Counted from the stretch's first letter, positions 21,745-32,719 are shown. The stretch is 64,000 nt of DNA from Pararge aegeria (GCF_905163445.1 NC_053193.1:2728001-2792000); one strand, 5' to 3'. A program made the numbers and translations. Notes: generated from the sequence alone by a model not told the origin.

Positions 21745-22060
21745 TGTGATTGTTAGTGAAGTTAGCTATATATTTTGACAGTGTACACTTTCAATTGTCA
21801 AAGTCTGCGGGCTCATTCCGGCGATTTAATATATTCAATTGTACAAAAATCTCAAATTTTATTGTCCAGTGAAACTCGCTGGTCCGATAATAAGATAACT
21901 AGATAATGCGTTAAAATAAAACTTTCAATGTATTAAATACCTCTTTCTATTGTTAGTGTCGTTCTCTCTACAAACGTGGAATAAGGCGTAAATTAATAAC
22001 ATGTCTTGTTACGCCAAAGAAGTATAACTTCTAACGCGTGTACGTAAGTACACACAAGTT
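21745..22060. repeat. Dispersed repeat G, longest copy
   Basis: Holds both segments of the family: TTTGACAGTGTACACTTTCA near 21775 and CGCGTGTACGTAAGTACACA near 22045, with a middle that includes TCTCTCTACAAACGTGGAAT. Confidence 0.75.
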
Positions 22061-22084
22061 TTTTTTTTAAAGATTCTTTTTTTA

Positions 22085-22165
22085 AAGTTACTACAAAATG
22101 ACAGACGTGACGTTTCAACAGTGCTTATATTAGGCCTACTTTAAATAAATGAATTTTGGTTTTTG
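22085..22165 (+). mobile_element. Very short 3' end of the same LINE family
   Basis: Only the last stretch of the 3' UTR is kept (GACGTTTCAACAGTGCTTAT, then AAATAAATGAATTTTGG). Confidence 0.7.
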
Positions 22166-22224
22166 TTTTTTTCCTTCTCCTAATGAAATGGCGTATGATC
22201 GTTGTAATTATTAATAATAATAAT

Positions 22225-22515
22225 AATAAACTACTATACAATTGATAAATTTCTTAATGACAAGGTTGCTTGGAAGCATCCGGCTCCGCTTTCATCTCTC
22301 ACAAGATAGAAAAATGAATGTTAAAATGTAAAATGAAAATTGTTGATGTTGGAAAAGAGCACCTGCTGAGTGTCTTGCCGGCTTCTTCTCGGTAGAATCT
22401 GCCTTCCGAACCGGTGGTAGAGTCACTACAAACAGACAGACTTGGCGTTTCAAAAGTGCTTATATTAGGCCTAATTGAAATAAAATAATTTAGAATTTTT
22501 GAATTTGAATAATCT
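22225..22515 (+). mobile_element. 5'-truncated LINE end, same family as 23149-27057
   Basis: Carries the end of ORF2 and the 3' UTR (TCTCGGTAGAATCTGC, CCGGTGGTAGAGTC, ending in AT-rich GAATTTG units) in the opposite orientation to its full relative about 640 bp away. Confidence 0.85.
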
Positions 22516-23148
22516 CTAGTGAATTCATTACGCAAATATGGAAATGCTATATAAAACAGGCTCTCCTTAATAATGGTTTAATAGCGAGTGCGATTATGCT
22601 ACAGCTCCTGGCTAGTTATGAATTATTACTCAAAGTTCTCCCCCGCGTCCCGTACAGCGGCGACTTCATAATTCAAACTTAGTTAAGACGGCGCCGAGTT
22701 AATCTGAATAGTTTTTAATTATACAATTTCAGATTCTCTGAAGATGGATGTTTTTCGCGTGGAATAACGTTGATTCCGGGGTTTTTTTTTTGTACTTGCA
22801 ATTACTTGAAACTTCATCCACGTAGTTGAGATTTTTTATTTATATTTATTCCTCTACAAGGTGACTTTTGACTGCCAACTCTGTTAACGTACTAACCTTT
22901 TAAGAGTATGGCACTTATATTACACATATTTGAAGGCCTAGCACCAGGAAAACAGGAACTTTATATAATTTTCCACAACACTGATTTAACGTGCTCACAA
23001 AATATCGTCTAATGCTACGTCCGACCGCGTCATCGTATGACAACCTCTCACCCTCAATAAAAAAACTATCGCACAGATGTACCCTCCAAAAGTATCGTTG
23101 ATTTATTATTTTATAACTAGTTTGTGTTTCTACATTTTAGTTATTATT
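22516..23148. other. No gene seen
   Basis: Contains a reversed, weak copy of repeat J (22612-22680). Otherwise unassigned. Confidence 0.55.
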
Positions 23149-23178
23149 AAATTCAAATTCAAATTCAAATTCAAATTC
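23149..23178 (-). repeat. (AAATTC)5 LINE tail
   Basis: Five exact hexamers end the LINE 3' UTR. CR1-group elements end in short tandem repeats rather than poly(A). Confidence 0.9.
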
Positions 23179-23338
23179 ATTTATTTCAAGTAGGCCTACT
23201 TTATAAGCACTTTTGAAACGTCAAGTATGCATGTTTGTGTGACTCTACCACCGGTTCGGAAAGCAGATTCTACCGAGAAGAGCCGGCAAGAAACTCAGTA
23301 GTTGCTCTTTTCCAACATCAACATTTACAATCATTTTG

Positions 23339-26194
23339 CTATCTTGCGGGAGATGAGAGCGAGGCTGGCTGCTTCCATTCTACCTTGTCATTGAGGAATT
23401 CATCAAATGTATAGTAACCTCGCTGTACTAGATGCGTTTTTACACATTTTTTAAATGTATGCATTGGTAGGTCAAGAATTTCCTTAGGAATCATGTTGTA
23501 AAAGCGTATACTCAACCCCACAAAGGAGTTCTGCACCTTTCGCAGACGATATGCAGATATCACTAATTTATGACCGTTTCTGGTAAGTCGATTGTTAATT
23601 TCAGCTTTTGATTTATAAAGATTAATATTTTGCCTCACAAAGACTATATTACTATAAATGTATTGCGAAGCTACTGTAAGAATACCTATTTGTTTAAATT
23701 TTTCACGAAGCGATTCGCGTGATCCAAGTTTATATATTGATCGTACGGCTCTTTTCTGTAGTATAAATATACTTTCAATATCTGCAGCTTTTCCCCACAG
23801 CAAGATCCCATAGGACATAATACTGTGAAAGTATGCGAAATAAACAAGCCTAGCTGTTTCAACATCGGTAAGCTGTCTAATTTTCCTGATTGCATATGCA
23901 GCTGAGCTGAGTTTACTCGCTAGGCTTTCTATATGGGTACCCCACTGTAGCTTACAATCTAGGGTCACTCCTAGAAAAACAGTGGAGTTTTCTATTTCAA
24001 GTGTTTCTCCATTTATTATGATGTTTTTATCAATTTTTTTTACGTTAGGCAAAACAAATTCCAAACACTTAGTTTTTTTTGCATTTAAAAGTAAGTTATT
24101 AACAGTAAACCAGTCTGACACATGTGACAAAGCACGGTTTACGTCGTCAAAATTATCTTTGTTTCTATCAGTCTTAAAAATGAGAGATGTATCATCTGCG
24201 AACAGTACAATCTCACAAGTGCCCCTGACATGGTGTGGCAGATCATTTATATACACCAGAAACAATAAGGGACCCAAAATTGAGCCTTGTGGGACACCCA
24301 TTAAGGCAGATGATCCCTTAGACTTTATGTCTTTTACGCATACCCTTTGAACTCTATCACTTAGATAAGAGGCAATTAAATTGAGTGCAACGTTTTTGAT
24401 GCCATAGTGGCTTAGTTTTAATAACAACATTTTGTGTTCAACGCAATCGAATGCTTTGGACAGATCACAGAAAACACCAATGGCATTCTGCGAACGTTCC
24501 CAGGCATCGTAAATATGCTTTATGAGTCTTGCGCCTGCATCCGTTGTACTACGACCTTTAGTGAAGCCGTACTGCTCCGGATGAAGTAAGTTATTTACAT
24601 TAAAATGATTTAAAAGTTGATAAAGTATAATTTTTTCAAAGACCTTACTAAGAGTTGGCAAGATTGAAATAGGCCTGTAATTGTTAAGGTCATTTTTATG
24701 ACCGGATTTAAAAAGGGGTATTAATTTACTACATTTCATTAGGTTCGGAAAAATACCCATATCAACACATTCATTAAAAATTACAGCTAGATAAGGGGCA
24801 ATAACGTCAATAATGTTAGAAATGACCATCACCGACATACCCCACAGATCACCGGTTTTTTTCAACTTTAATAACCTGAAATTCTTTACAATATCTATTG
24901 CAGATATATGTTTAAAATTAAATAAAACATTGCACTCTTTAACATTATCTCTCAATATACGCTGAGCTGCTATTGGTGAAGAGCTTAGAGAATCTGTTAA
25001 CAAAATGGGAACATTCTGAAAGAAGTTTTCGAAAGTATTAGCAACCTCCCTGTCAGACGTCACTTTATTGTTATCAACAATAAGTTCAAAATCCACATCA
25101 CGAGATTTAGTTTTTCCTGACTCGTAATTAACTATTTTCCAGGTTGTTTGTATTTTGTTATCAGATTTCATTATACTATATTTAATGTGTAGCGATTTCG
25201 CATTAGTGCAAACATTCTTAAATATTTTAGAGTATTTTTTTACGTGTTCTACGAAAGTTGGAGTATGATTAAATTGTTTTTCATCATACAGCTCATACAA
25301 CTTCTCCCTACTTTTATATATACCTACAGTAGCCCAGTCACTAAATTTTAATTTATTACTGACATTGATGTGCTTAAAGTTGAATACTCTATTAAATTCG
25401 TTGTTTATAGTATTAAATAGTGCACTATAAAGACTGTCCGGATGAAAATGTTCGCACGCAATACCAGAGATTTTCGCAGTAATTTCACGTTTGAATCGCA
25501 TTAATTTAGTCTTAGTTATTGGCCTACACTTTATAATCTGTCTGCTTTTATTGATAGTATTTAAAACAGTAATAAGTTGACCACAATGATCTGACCTTAA
25601 ATTATTAATTATTCTTTTATCTAAAATGTCACAATTGAAAAAAATATTATCTAAGCAGGATGCTGAAGTTGCAGTTACTCTAGTAGGTTCACTAAAAGTG
25701 TGACACAAATTAAAACATTTAAATAAGTTAAGCAATCTAGCAGTTGTTGCATTTTCTAGTAAAATGTCGACATTGAAATCGCCACATACAATTACTTTTT
25801 TAGTAGAAAGACACAAACGCTTTAGTACATCCTCCATGACATTCTCGAAATCGCTAAAATCACCTGAAGGGGGTCGGTATACACTCACTATTATAAATCG
25901 CTCCAGCTCCACACAAGACAGTTCTGCAATGCGTTCAACAGAAAGACCAACTATGTCTTTTCGTTCTTTACAAATTATATTATTACGTACAAAAATTAAA
26001 GATCCACCGTGAATTGCAGTCCTTCTGAAGAACGCACTTGACAATATAAAGTTATCGATGTTTACTGCTACTTGTGTACCAGTGAGCCAGTGCTCAGTTA
26101 TACACAAAATATGTACATTGAGTTTCTCCACAAACAGCTCTATTTCTAATTCTTTGCCGGTGAAGCTCTGTATATTTTGGTGTACAATGTTCAT
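23339..26194 (-). CDS. LINE ORF2: AP endonuclease and reverse transcriptase (951 aa)
   Basis: Full-length, without stops. The N-terminal apurinic-type endonuclease nicks target DNA: QNIQS near residue 6, the glutamate of ITEHWL near residue 34, YRPP, GDFN at 138-141, and SDH at 201-203. RT follows: NNYRPISILP and FEKI blocks, the FCDLSKAFD palm motif, GVPQGSILGPLLF, and catalytic FADD at 665-668. A C-terminal region of about 200 residues, rich in hydrophobic and basic residues, is typical of this LINE group. All key catalytic residues that I can check are present, so the protein may be functional. It would reverse-transcribe element RNA at the nicked site. Confidence 0.93.
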   Translation of the reverse strand: MNIVHQNIQSFTGKELEIELFVEKLNVHILCITEHWLTGTQVAVNIDNFILSSAFFRRTAIHGGSLIFVRNNIICKERKDIVGLSVERIAELSCVELERFIIVSVYRPPSGDFSDFENVMEDVLKRLCLSTKKVIVCGDFNVDILLENATTARLLNLFKCFNLCHTFSEPTRVTATSASCLDNIFFNCDILDKRIINNLRSDHCGQLITVLNTINKSRQIIKCRPITKTKLMRFKREITAKISGIACEHFHPDSLYSALFNTINNEFNRVFNFKHINVSNKLKFSDWATVGIYKSREKLYELYDEKQFNHTPTFVEHVKKYSKIFKNVCTNAKSLHIKYSIMKSDNKIQTTWKIVNYESGKTKSRDVDFELIVDNNKVTSDREVANTFENFFQNVPILLTDSLSSSPIAAQRILRDNVKECNVLFNFKHISAIDIVKNFRLLKLKKTGDLWGMSVMVISNIIDVIAPYLAVIFNECVDMGIFPNLMKCSKLIPLFKSGHKNDLNNYRPISILPTLSKVFEKIILYQLLNHFNVNNLLHPEQYGFTKGRSTTDAGARLIKHIYDAWERSQNAIGVFCDLSKAFDCVEHKMLLLKLSHYGIKNVALNLIASYLSDRVQRVCVKDIKSKGSSALMGVPQGSILGPLLFLVYINDLPHHVRGTCEIVLFADDTSLIFKTDRNKDNFDDVNRALSHVSDWFTVNNLLLNAKKTKCLEFVLPNVKKIDKNIIINGETLEIENSTVFLGVTLDCKLQWGTHIESLASKLSSAAYAIRKIRQLTDVETARLVYFAYFHSIMSYGILLWGKAADIESIFILQKRAVRSIYKLGSRESLREKFKQIGILTVASQYIYSNIVFVRQNINLYKSKAEINNRLTRNGHKLVISAYRLRKVQNSFVGLSIRFYNMIPKEILDLPMHTFKKCVKTHLVQRGYYTFDEFLNDKVEWKQPASLSSPAR

Positions 26195-26223
26195 ATGGCA
26201 GAGCTCCTCCGTTGTCTTATTAA

Positions 26224-27057
26224 CTAGTTTAAATCATTATTAAATTTCTTAATAGTACTAGCGCAAGTACTAGGGTCAGTAATAGAAATAGAAGTACTTG
26301 AAGTACAATTTGTAAAAGTGTCAATAGACTTTGTTACAACAGTTGTAACAGTATCATTTAAATTATAAGCTAGTAAAAACGCTATCTGCTGCTTACACTT
26401 TTTAGGCAGATACAATTTATCTCTTGTCATTACAAATGATGACGTGAATTTATTAATGTCAAAATAAAAAATTGCGTCGCTATGACGGTATGTCAAATTA
26501 TAGATTAATAAGTTTAATTTATAAATATGTTCATTTTGTTTTGAGTTTAGAGTGCCACAATAAGGAAAGGCACACATTACAAACTTACATTTAGTTTTGT
26601 TATTTAAAAGCAGTAATTTTTCAATGCATCTTATAATCTGATGCTTTTTGACATTGAAACTGTCCCCTAACAATAAGACAACATTTGTATGCCTATCTAG
26701 ATTTTTTTCATTTAGGCTATTAATGACACAATCAAAACTAGCCCCCGGTGAACATATATTTGTCACTGAGTGGTTTAGGTAACAATTCATAATAGGACCT
26801 AAACCTCTACCTATTTTGTCAGATATTACTATACTTTGTTTTTTAGGTTTAGCGGATAAAGTAGAATTTAAGGATACAGGAACATGTGTTGCATTTCCAG
26901 ACCTCTCTGGGCAAATATCCAAATTGTCAGTGAATATATTACTACAGTCTTGACTAGGTATAGGTATGTCATGAGTACATTGACATTTATTTGTTAAAGA
27001 CTCAAAACGAGCCATATTATACGTTCCTAGGGCTAACAACTCATTAATATAATTCAC
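26224..27057 (-). CDS. LINE ORF1, esterase-like, probably 5'-truncated (277 aa)
   Basis: Lies 29 bp upstream of ORF2 on the same strand. The C-terminal half resembles the SGNH/GDSL-type esterase domain found in ORF1 of CR1- and L2-like elements: a VISDKIGRG block near residue 95, LLLGDSF with G131-D132-S133, and a later block ending in FDINKF. The N-terminal part has no PHD finger or coiled coil that I can recognise, and the frame begins directly beside the (TA)n tract. The first ATG is therefore probably internal to a longer original ORF. The domain assignment is by motif only. Confidence 0.65.
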   Translation of the reverse strand: MNYINELLALGTYNMARFESLTNKCQCTHDIPIPSQDCSNIFTDNLDICPERSGNATHVPVSLNSTLSAKPKKQSIVISDKIGRGLGPIMNCYLNHSVTNICSPGASFDCVINSLNEKNLDRHTNVVLLLGDSFNVKKHQIIRCIEKLLLLNNKTKCKFVMCAFPYCGTLNSKQNEHIYKLNLLIYNLTYRHSDAIFYFDINKFTSSFVMTRDKLYLPKKCKQQIAFLLAYNLNDTVTTVVTKSIDTFTNCTSSTSISITDPSTCASTIKKFNNDLN

Positions 27058-27062
27058 ATATA

Positions 27063-27092
27063 TAACACATATTAATATATATATATATCACA

Positions 27093-27172
<80 letters not shown>
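27063..27172. repeat. (TA)n microsatellite
   Basis: About 110 bp of nearly pure TA dinucleotides, broken by short interruptions, at the 5' end of the LINE. Confidence 0.95.
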
Positions 27173-27173
<1 letters not shown>

Positions 27174-27179
27174 AGTCTT

Positions 27180-27300
27180 AAATATTGGTATAATAAACCC
27201 CCAAAAGATTTCTACGAGGCATCGTACAGGAACGTTCAATCGCTTGGCAGCTCTTCCTTTTTTGGCAGTGTTAGTTGGCAGCCGGAGCTCCAGACAAAAA
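27180..27300 (-). mobile_element. SINE S3, degraded
   Basis: TTTCTACGAGGCATCGTACA and CAATCGCTTGGCAGC match the S3 body in reverse. Lies beside the (TA)n tract. Confidence 0.65.
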
Positions 27301-27939
27301 TCAGAACATTCACGGAATCTTTTGTTACTTACCTATACAAAATAATATGCCATTTGGTTAGTCCTTTCTGGCGTTAAAACGAATGCAGTGGACTTTGCAT
27401 TTAAATTGACATTATTATGGATAAGATACTTAATCTCATGTAGATTTTCTTACTTCCGTATGTATGTCTTATGTATTGTCTCTGCTATTGTTTATTGTAA
27501 TTAGGTACACAAAACAGGTAATAAAAGTAGATTTAAAAAAATTTCAAGTTTTGTTCTAAGCTACAACCCAAAGTATGTGTACACAACTTGGAATTAACTT
27601 AACCAAAAAGTAAAGATAAAATTAAAGTTGAAACAAAAAAGAATCACTTAAAAAATAATATATATATATATATAATTTCCCTAAAGATAATGTGGAATAG
27701 TGCTTAAATTTTTTAGAAATAATTATAAAGATATTTAATTTCCGTATGTCTTATATATAAGCCAGTAGTATATCATATATGTACTACTTGGATATACATA
27801 AGATTTTTGTAGCTTACATAATACATTTTCGTTTTAATAATATAATTTGACTTGAAATTATTCATTAATGTTTAATTATTTTATGAAATACTATTGAAAT
27901 AAATTATTTCAGTAAAATCTACAAGTTAGCCTTTGACTG
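27301..27939. other. No gene seen
   Basis: AT-rich, with a short TA run near 27655-27673. Confidence 0.6.
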
Positions 27940-28120
27940 CAATCTCACCTGGTGGTAAGTGATTATGCAGTCTAAGATGGTAGCGGACTAACCTGTATAT
28001 GCATGGTAGTCATACCCCTAATCGGTTTCTACGCAACATCGCACCGGAACACTAAATCGCTTAGCGGCACGCCTTTGTCGGTAGGGTGGTAACTAGTCAC
28101 GGCCAAAGCCTCCAGACAAT
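27940..28120 (-). mobile_element. SINE S3, 3' two thirds
   Basis: GACTGCAATCTCACCTGGTG, ATCGGTTTCTACGCAACATC, GTCGGTAGGGTGGTAACTAG: S3 body in minus orientation. Confidence 0.82.
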
Positions 28121-28859
28121 AAAAATTTAGAAATTTTAAATGTTTCGGTGTTATGTGCGTTTTAAGCTATTAAATGTAATAATTTTGCAATAAAAGTCAA
28201 GGGAAACATCCTAATGAAACCTGCATACATCAGAGTTATCATGTGTGAGTGAACTGATTATGGAATAACATCCTAAACTAAAATAAAATACCATTAAACA
28301 TCCAGAAAAATCCACTTAACAACAGTTAACTAAGTTTAACCGTATTTTCTCAAGAGTGATGCTTAAAAGTAGCGTAATATCCGTTTTAAAATTTTAAACG
28401 AAATCCTGCTATTCCATAATTTTCTTTCATAATTTTTGCAGCAAAAACTGCTTTTACTCATTCTTGAAGGGAAATGTGTTTTACATTTACTATAATTGCT
28501 GAAAGTAATTTGGAAATTTTAATATCAAGTTTAAAACAAGTTCAAAAGACTTTTCTTTAGTATTAAAATATCGAGGTAGAGTTTTTTTTTCTTTGTTATT
28601 TTTTTTTAAGTTTACATTTTATTTTTATATAGTTCCTTAATTTGGGTACTACTAATATTTATTATGTAGTATTAAAGGATACAACATAATAAATAGAAGT
28701 CGTACCTAAACAAAGGAACAAAAAAAAAATGTAAAAAAGGAAAGAATAACAAAAAATGGAGGAAAAAAGCTCCAAATAACTACTATTTAGGGGGTACGAC
28801 TAACATACTCCCTAGTAGATAAACTCGCTACTATCTTGACTGGATCAATTAAAGAAATG
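28121..28859. other. No gene seen
   Basis: AT-rich; a weak inverted pair around TATTTATTATGTAGTAT (28648-28695). Confidence 0.55.
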
Positions 28860-29060
28860 GACATAATAATATTTCGAATACTGGTAGACTAATTATCGGA
28901 CAAAAGAGTTTCACTCAACATTAAAATTTGAGATTTTCATACAATTGAATCAATTATATCACCGGAATGAGCCCGCAGACTTTGAAAATTCAAAGTGTAC
29001 ACTGTCAAACCTCACAGCTAACTTCAGGGCGTCGGTTTATTGTGACGGTGTGCGCGCGCA
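28860..29060. repeat. Dispersed repeat G, reversed
   Basis: GCCCGCAGACTTTGAAAATT and CAAAGTGTACACTGTCAAAC in reverse of 21745-21830. Confidence 0.7.
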
Positions 29061-29065
29061 CCGTA

Positions 29066-29290
29066 GATTCTGAGTCCAAGGCCGTGGGTTCGATTCCCAC
29101 AACTGTAAAATGTTTGTGTGATGAACATGAATGTTTCTCAGTGTCTGGGTGTTTATATTATGTATATTATAAGTATTTAAGTATATTATTCATAAAAATA
29201 TTCATCAGTTATCTTAGTACCCATAACACAAGCTACGCTTAATTTGGGACTAGATGGCGGTGTGTATTGTCGTAGTATATTTAAAAAAAA
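29066..29290 (+). mobile_element. SINE S1, head truncated
   Basis: Starts in the tRNA-like region (GATTCTGAGTCCAAGG), then the B box, body and GATGGCGGTGTGTATTGTCG end. Confidence 0.85.
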
Positions 29291-29294
29291 AATT

Positions 29295-29470
29295 ATATTT
29301 TTTAAGTATGTTTGTTTGTTTGCTATTCCTTCACGCCCTAACTTAGCAACCAATTCACTTGATTTTAGCATAGAGTTACTTAAAACGACGGAGAATACAA
29401 TAACCTACTTTCTGTTCTAGGAAAACAAACGATTCCAATAGGATTTGTAAATGATAAATGCGTCATCCGT
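29295..29470 (+). mobile_element. Helitron-like relic (family H4)
   Basis: Same segment as 18705-18890: a TTTGTTTGTTTGCT start region, TAGCATAGAGTTACTT, AACAAACGATTCC and GGATTTGTAAAT. Again follows an S1 SINE. Confidence 0.6.
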
Positions 29471-30039
29471 AACCGTAACCAATAACGTAAACCAGTTCTC
29501 ATAATTTCAATTTTCAACGTCAGTCCTTAGGTTTGTAGTTTATAGGTTGTAGGTTTCTCTGACGCAAAGCTTTTATTTAGTTACAGATTAAAACTTGACT
29601 GCAAATTCCTACCCAACACCCAACACCCATCGAGGGATATCCATATAAAAGCAAACAATATTCCATAAAAATACATACTGTTTTCAGGAAAACTAGCCAT
29701 CTACTGGGAATAAACTTTTGGAAAGGATTGTATTAAAAAAGTTATAAATGAAAAACTGCAACAGTAACCGCAACAGATGCGTTCCCATTGAAAACTTCAT
29801 AACCCGACCAAATAAAAGAGTTTATATACAAAGTTTGGAAGTGCAACTTTTTAAATTTTGAACTTAGTCACATGCGAGTAATATTAAAGTTTGGCAAAGT
29901 TGACTGTCTCAGTATAAGTGAAACTAAGGCGAATATGAAATTTAAATTTAGAACAAATACGTGCTTTTTAAGTTTACCAGATTTATTTAAAAGCACGTAA
30001 TATAGAGCTTTTTATGACAGAGCTCGTTCGGCGAAGTAA
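29471..30039. other. No gene seen
   Basis: Nothing recognised apart from a short inverted pair (AAAAGCACGT near 29990). Confidence 0.55.
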
Positions 30040-30395
30040 TCTATCTATATACGAGTATATAAAAGAGAAAGTGTGTGGGTATGTTCGGTATAGGCTCCGA
30101 AACGGCGGGACCGATTTTAATGAGTTTGGTGACGATCGGAGCACTCCTATTTTTGAACTGTCAAACTGTCAAATACAGCTTTTATTTACTATGATGATAT
30201 TCTATTGTTTGGTGTACATGGGTGTAGATAATGATCTTCACCCGCTTGAGAAGAGAATATAAGAGAATGAATACGGAGAGAAATAAATGATTTAATTTAT
30301 TATGAGACTTAAATTAAAAATTTAATGATGTAAGTTTATTGTTTAAATAAAATAAAGCAAAATCTAGCCCGGCGAAGCGGGCTGGGTACGCTAGT
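30040..30395 (+). mobile_element. Non-autonomous Helitron H3, well-formed ends
   Basis: 5' end TCTATCTATATACGAG (alternative start 30044). The 3' end has a 6-bp stem (AGCCCG at 30366-30371 with CGGGCT at 30378-30383), then GGGTACGCTAGT. A hairpin just before CTAGT is the hallmark of Helitron 3' ends. The 82-codon open frame inside is not a gene. Confidence 0.85.
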
Positions 30396-30645
30396 AATAA
30401 ATAAATATACTGCGACAATACACACATCGCCATCTAGCCCCAAAGTAAGCGTAGTGTTATGGTTACTTAGATGACTGATGAATATTTTTATGAATAATAT
30501 ACATGAATACTTATTATATGTAGATAAACATTCAGACACTGAAAAACATTCATGTTCATCACCCAAAAAGTCTCCAGTAGTGGGACTCGAACCCACAGCC
30601 TTGATTCAGAAAACAAGGCCTGCCCACTACGCCAATCGCCCGTCA
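30396..30645 (-). mobile_element. SINE S1
   Basis: Full-length minus-strand copy with the tail against the Helitron end at 30395 and the head at 30645. B box reads GGGACTCGAACCC on the plus strand. Confidence 0.9.
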
Positions 30646-30739
30646 TAACCGCCTTGCTTATTTATGCATATCTTAAGCATACCTTGAATGTAAGTTCGTA
30701 TTATGATTAAATGTTTCATGATGATTTTAATTGAAAAAT

Positions 30740-31012
30740 AATTATAATCGAGCTCAGAGCTCGAAAACGGGAAGCGCAAACAAGGCGGCCAGTTTTTGAG
30801 ATGTAAAGATGCAAAAGCGGAATTTGTCTAGATGCAATATAAACGCCACGCATTGGGAAAGTCTGGCTGTAAATCGAACGCAATGGAGGCATTTAGTCCA
30901 GCAGACTACCAGCTCCTTCGAAGACAAAAGCAGGAACGAACATTATGCTTATCGTGAACATCTTAAAGCAAGGCCACCCACCCTCCAATATTACCTACAA
31001 CTACGTTGACGG
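30740..31012 (+). pseudogene. C-terminal fragment of a LINE reverse transcriptase
   Basis: KQGGQF upstream of 30809 and CNINATHWESLAVNRTQWRH downstream lie in different frames but together resemble the C-terminal tail seen in many LINE endonuclease-RT proteins. The frame shifts near 30810 and ends at a TGA about 31010. No RT core is present. Confidence 0.6.
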
Positions 31013-31244
31013 TACCCTTACATGTCTCCTCACTGTGCACGCAAGTTTAGTGCTAAAATAGGGTATGTAAGTTACATTAGGGCGCATGAGCGAAGCCCTT
31101 ACGTGTAATCTAAAATATTTTATTATTAATAAAAAAAAATAAAAAATAAAAAACAAAAACAAAGAACAGAACCAGTCGCTGTTGCCGCACGGGGCAGTGA
31201 ATCAATGATTTATAAATTATAATCACCATTATATTTGCATTCAA

Positions 31245-31410
31245 GGCGAAGGTAGAGATCGTGAGGAAACCTGCATGACTGTGAGTTCTCCATAATGTTC
31301 TCAAGGGCGTGTAAAGTCTACCAGCCAGCGTGTTGGAGTGTAAAGGGCCAGAAAAGACCTTCTCATTCTGGCCCTGTAGTGGGCCGGTAATAGGATGGTG
31401 ATGACGATGA
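31245..31410 (+). mobile_element. SINE S2, 3' part
   Basis: GAGGAAACCTGCATGACTGT, then GGCCCTGTAGTGGGCCGGTA and a GATGACGATGA end. Confidence 0.8.
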
Positions 31411-31674
31411 AACGAGATACAGATTAATTTTACAGCCGACTAACGTCAAACGTCACGCCAGTAAAATAAATAAAAATATTTTATTTGGGAAAGTAAAATT
31501 ACTGTTTACGCCAATGACTAGAGCCTTTTTTTAAGAATAGTATTACTACCCTTGTGTCAGCTCTTCCATAACAAGAAATAAACATAAAATCAGCCAGTGG
31601 GAGTTAACTAGCCAACATTCATTTGCCGTGTTATCGTATTTATGAAAAAAGGTTTTAAGCTCAAAACTTGTGTA

Positions 31675-31770
31675 TTCTGATCGACGTGACGTTTATATTA
31701 AACTTTATTCAAGAAAAATATATAACCAATGTTAAATACATGTATATCGACTTGATCATTATTAATATTG
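31675..31770 (+). repeat. Local repeat pair, first copy
   Basis: GATCGACGTGACGTTTATAT and CAAGAAAAATATA recur at 33160-33295. Confidence 0.6.
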
Positions 31771-31905
31771 ATGTGGCATATCTTCGGAATAGTTGTGCAG
31801 TTTTTTGTCACGATTCAACTGCACTTTTCTAATGTCAGAGCGTGCACAAACTCTGCTTGTCTATTCCGATTTCACCCACGTTTATTTATAAGTGCCTCAA
31901 TAACC

Positions 31906-32105
31906 TATAACAGTCTACTGCTGGACTCAAATGCCTTTTAGTAATCACCACGCCGGGCATATGTGTTGGTAATCGCATTTTTGGTAGTAGTAGAACAGAG
32001 GATGCTTCCCGATCTCCACTGTATTTCCTAAGACGTCTCGTACGACACCCTCTCACAAGAAGAGTGGTGATTGCAACTGTACTCTGATCTACCGTCGCCA
32101 CAAAA
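31906..32105. repeat. Dispersed repeat I
   Basis: CAGTCTACTGCTGGACTCAA, GATGCTTCCCGATCTCCAC, GAGTGGTGATTGCAACTGTA, CTCTGATCTACCGTCGCCAC. Confidence 0.7.
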
Positions 32106-32719
32106 TAAGCCCCATAGTAAATAAGGAGTTTCAAATATTTTTACACGCAATGTACAGTTCCGTCATTCAGTACGACGTTTGTTACTTTGCCAGGTACACG
32201 GGTTTTTGTGACACAGAAATATTGCCCTGCCGATTGTTGGTGAACATTATAAAACTGAATTTTCATTAATATTGTGGTAGATAAGAGTATATCCTGTAAA
32301 AAGCAAATGAAAATTCGTCAATATTTTTCTAGATATACACGCGGTTTTACCCACGTTATATTGATATGAAATAGAACCAATATTTTTCAATGATAGATTA
32401 GCTTATTATTAGTGTTTTTGTAAAAAGTTATTTTACCCGCAACGCATAATTTCTGCTTTATAACTTCAAAGAAACGTTTTTATTTCATCCAAGAAGAAAC
32501 GACGTGCCTCCTCTCCTCAGCTCCTTTAATTTTAATAACTGATTAAAGATACGGGAAATTTAAATATAATTAATTAATTTAAATTTAAAAATACTATGTT
32601 GATTAATATCCTGTATTCCCTATCTCGTGGGAATTGCGAAATTAATCCTTTTTTATTTACAAAGTGACAAAGATTTTGCTTACACTTTTCTATACTTGCT
32701 TTCAATATTTTATATTTTT

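Larger units (their letters stand above)
23149..27057 (-). mobile_element. CR1/Jockey-group LINE, nearly complete
   Basis: In element sense: shortened ORF1 (27057-26224), 29-bp gap, ORF2 (26194-23339), 3' UTR of about 160 bp, and a tail of five AAATTC units (23149-23178). The 3' UTR is shared by 5'-truncated relatives at 22225-22515, 38765-38970, 55795-56080 and 60415-60720, so it is a dispersed family. Sequence upstream of 27057 is a (TA)n tract, suggesting 5' truncation or insertion next to a microsatellite. The exact clade (Daphne, CR1 or relatives) cannot be fixed by eye. No clear target duplication was found. Confidence 0.9.

Noticed and set aside
23982..24350. 122-codon plus-strand frame
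   Set aside because: Shadow of LINE ORF2.
22225..27057. The LINE and its inverted 3' end as one inverted-repeat transposon
   Set aside because: The inverted piece is a 5'-truncated insertion with its own tail; several others lie elsewhere in the window.
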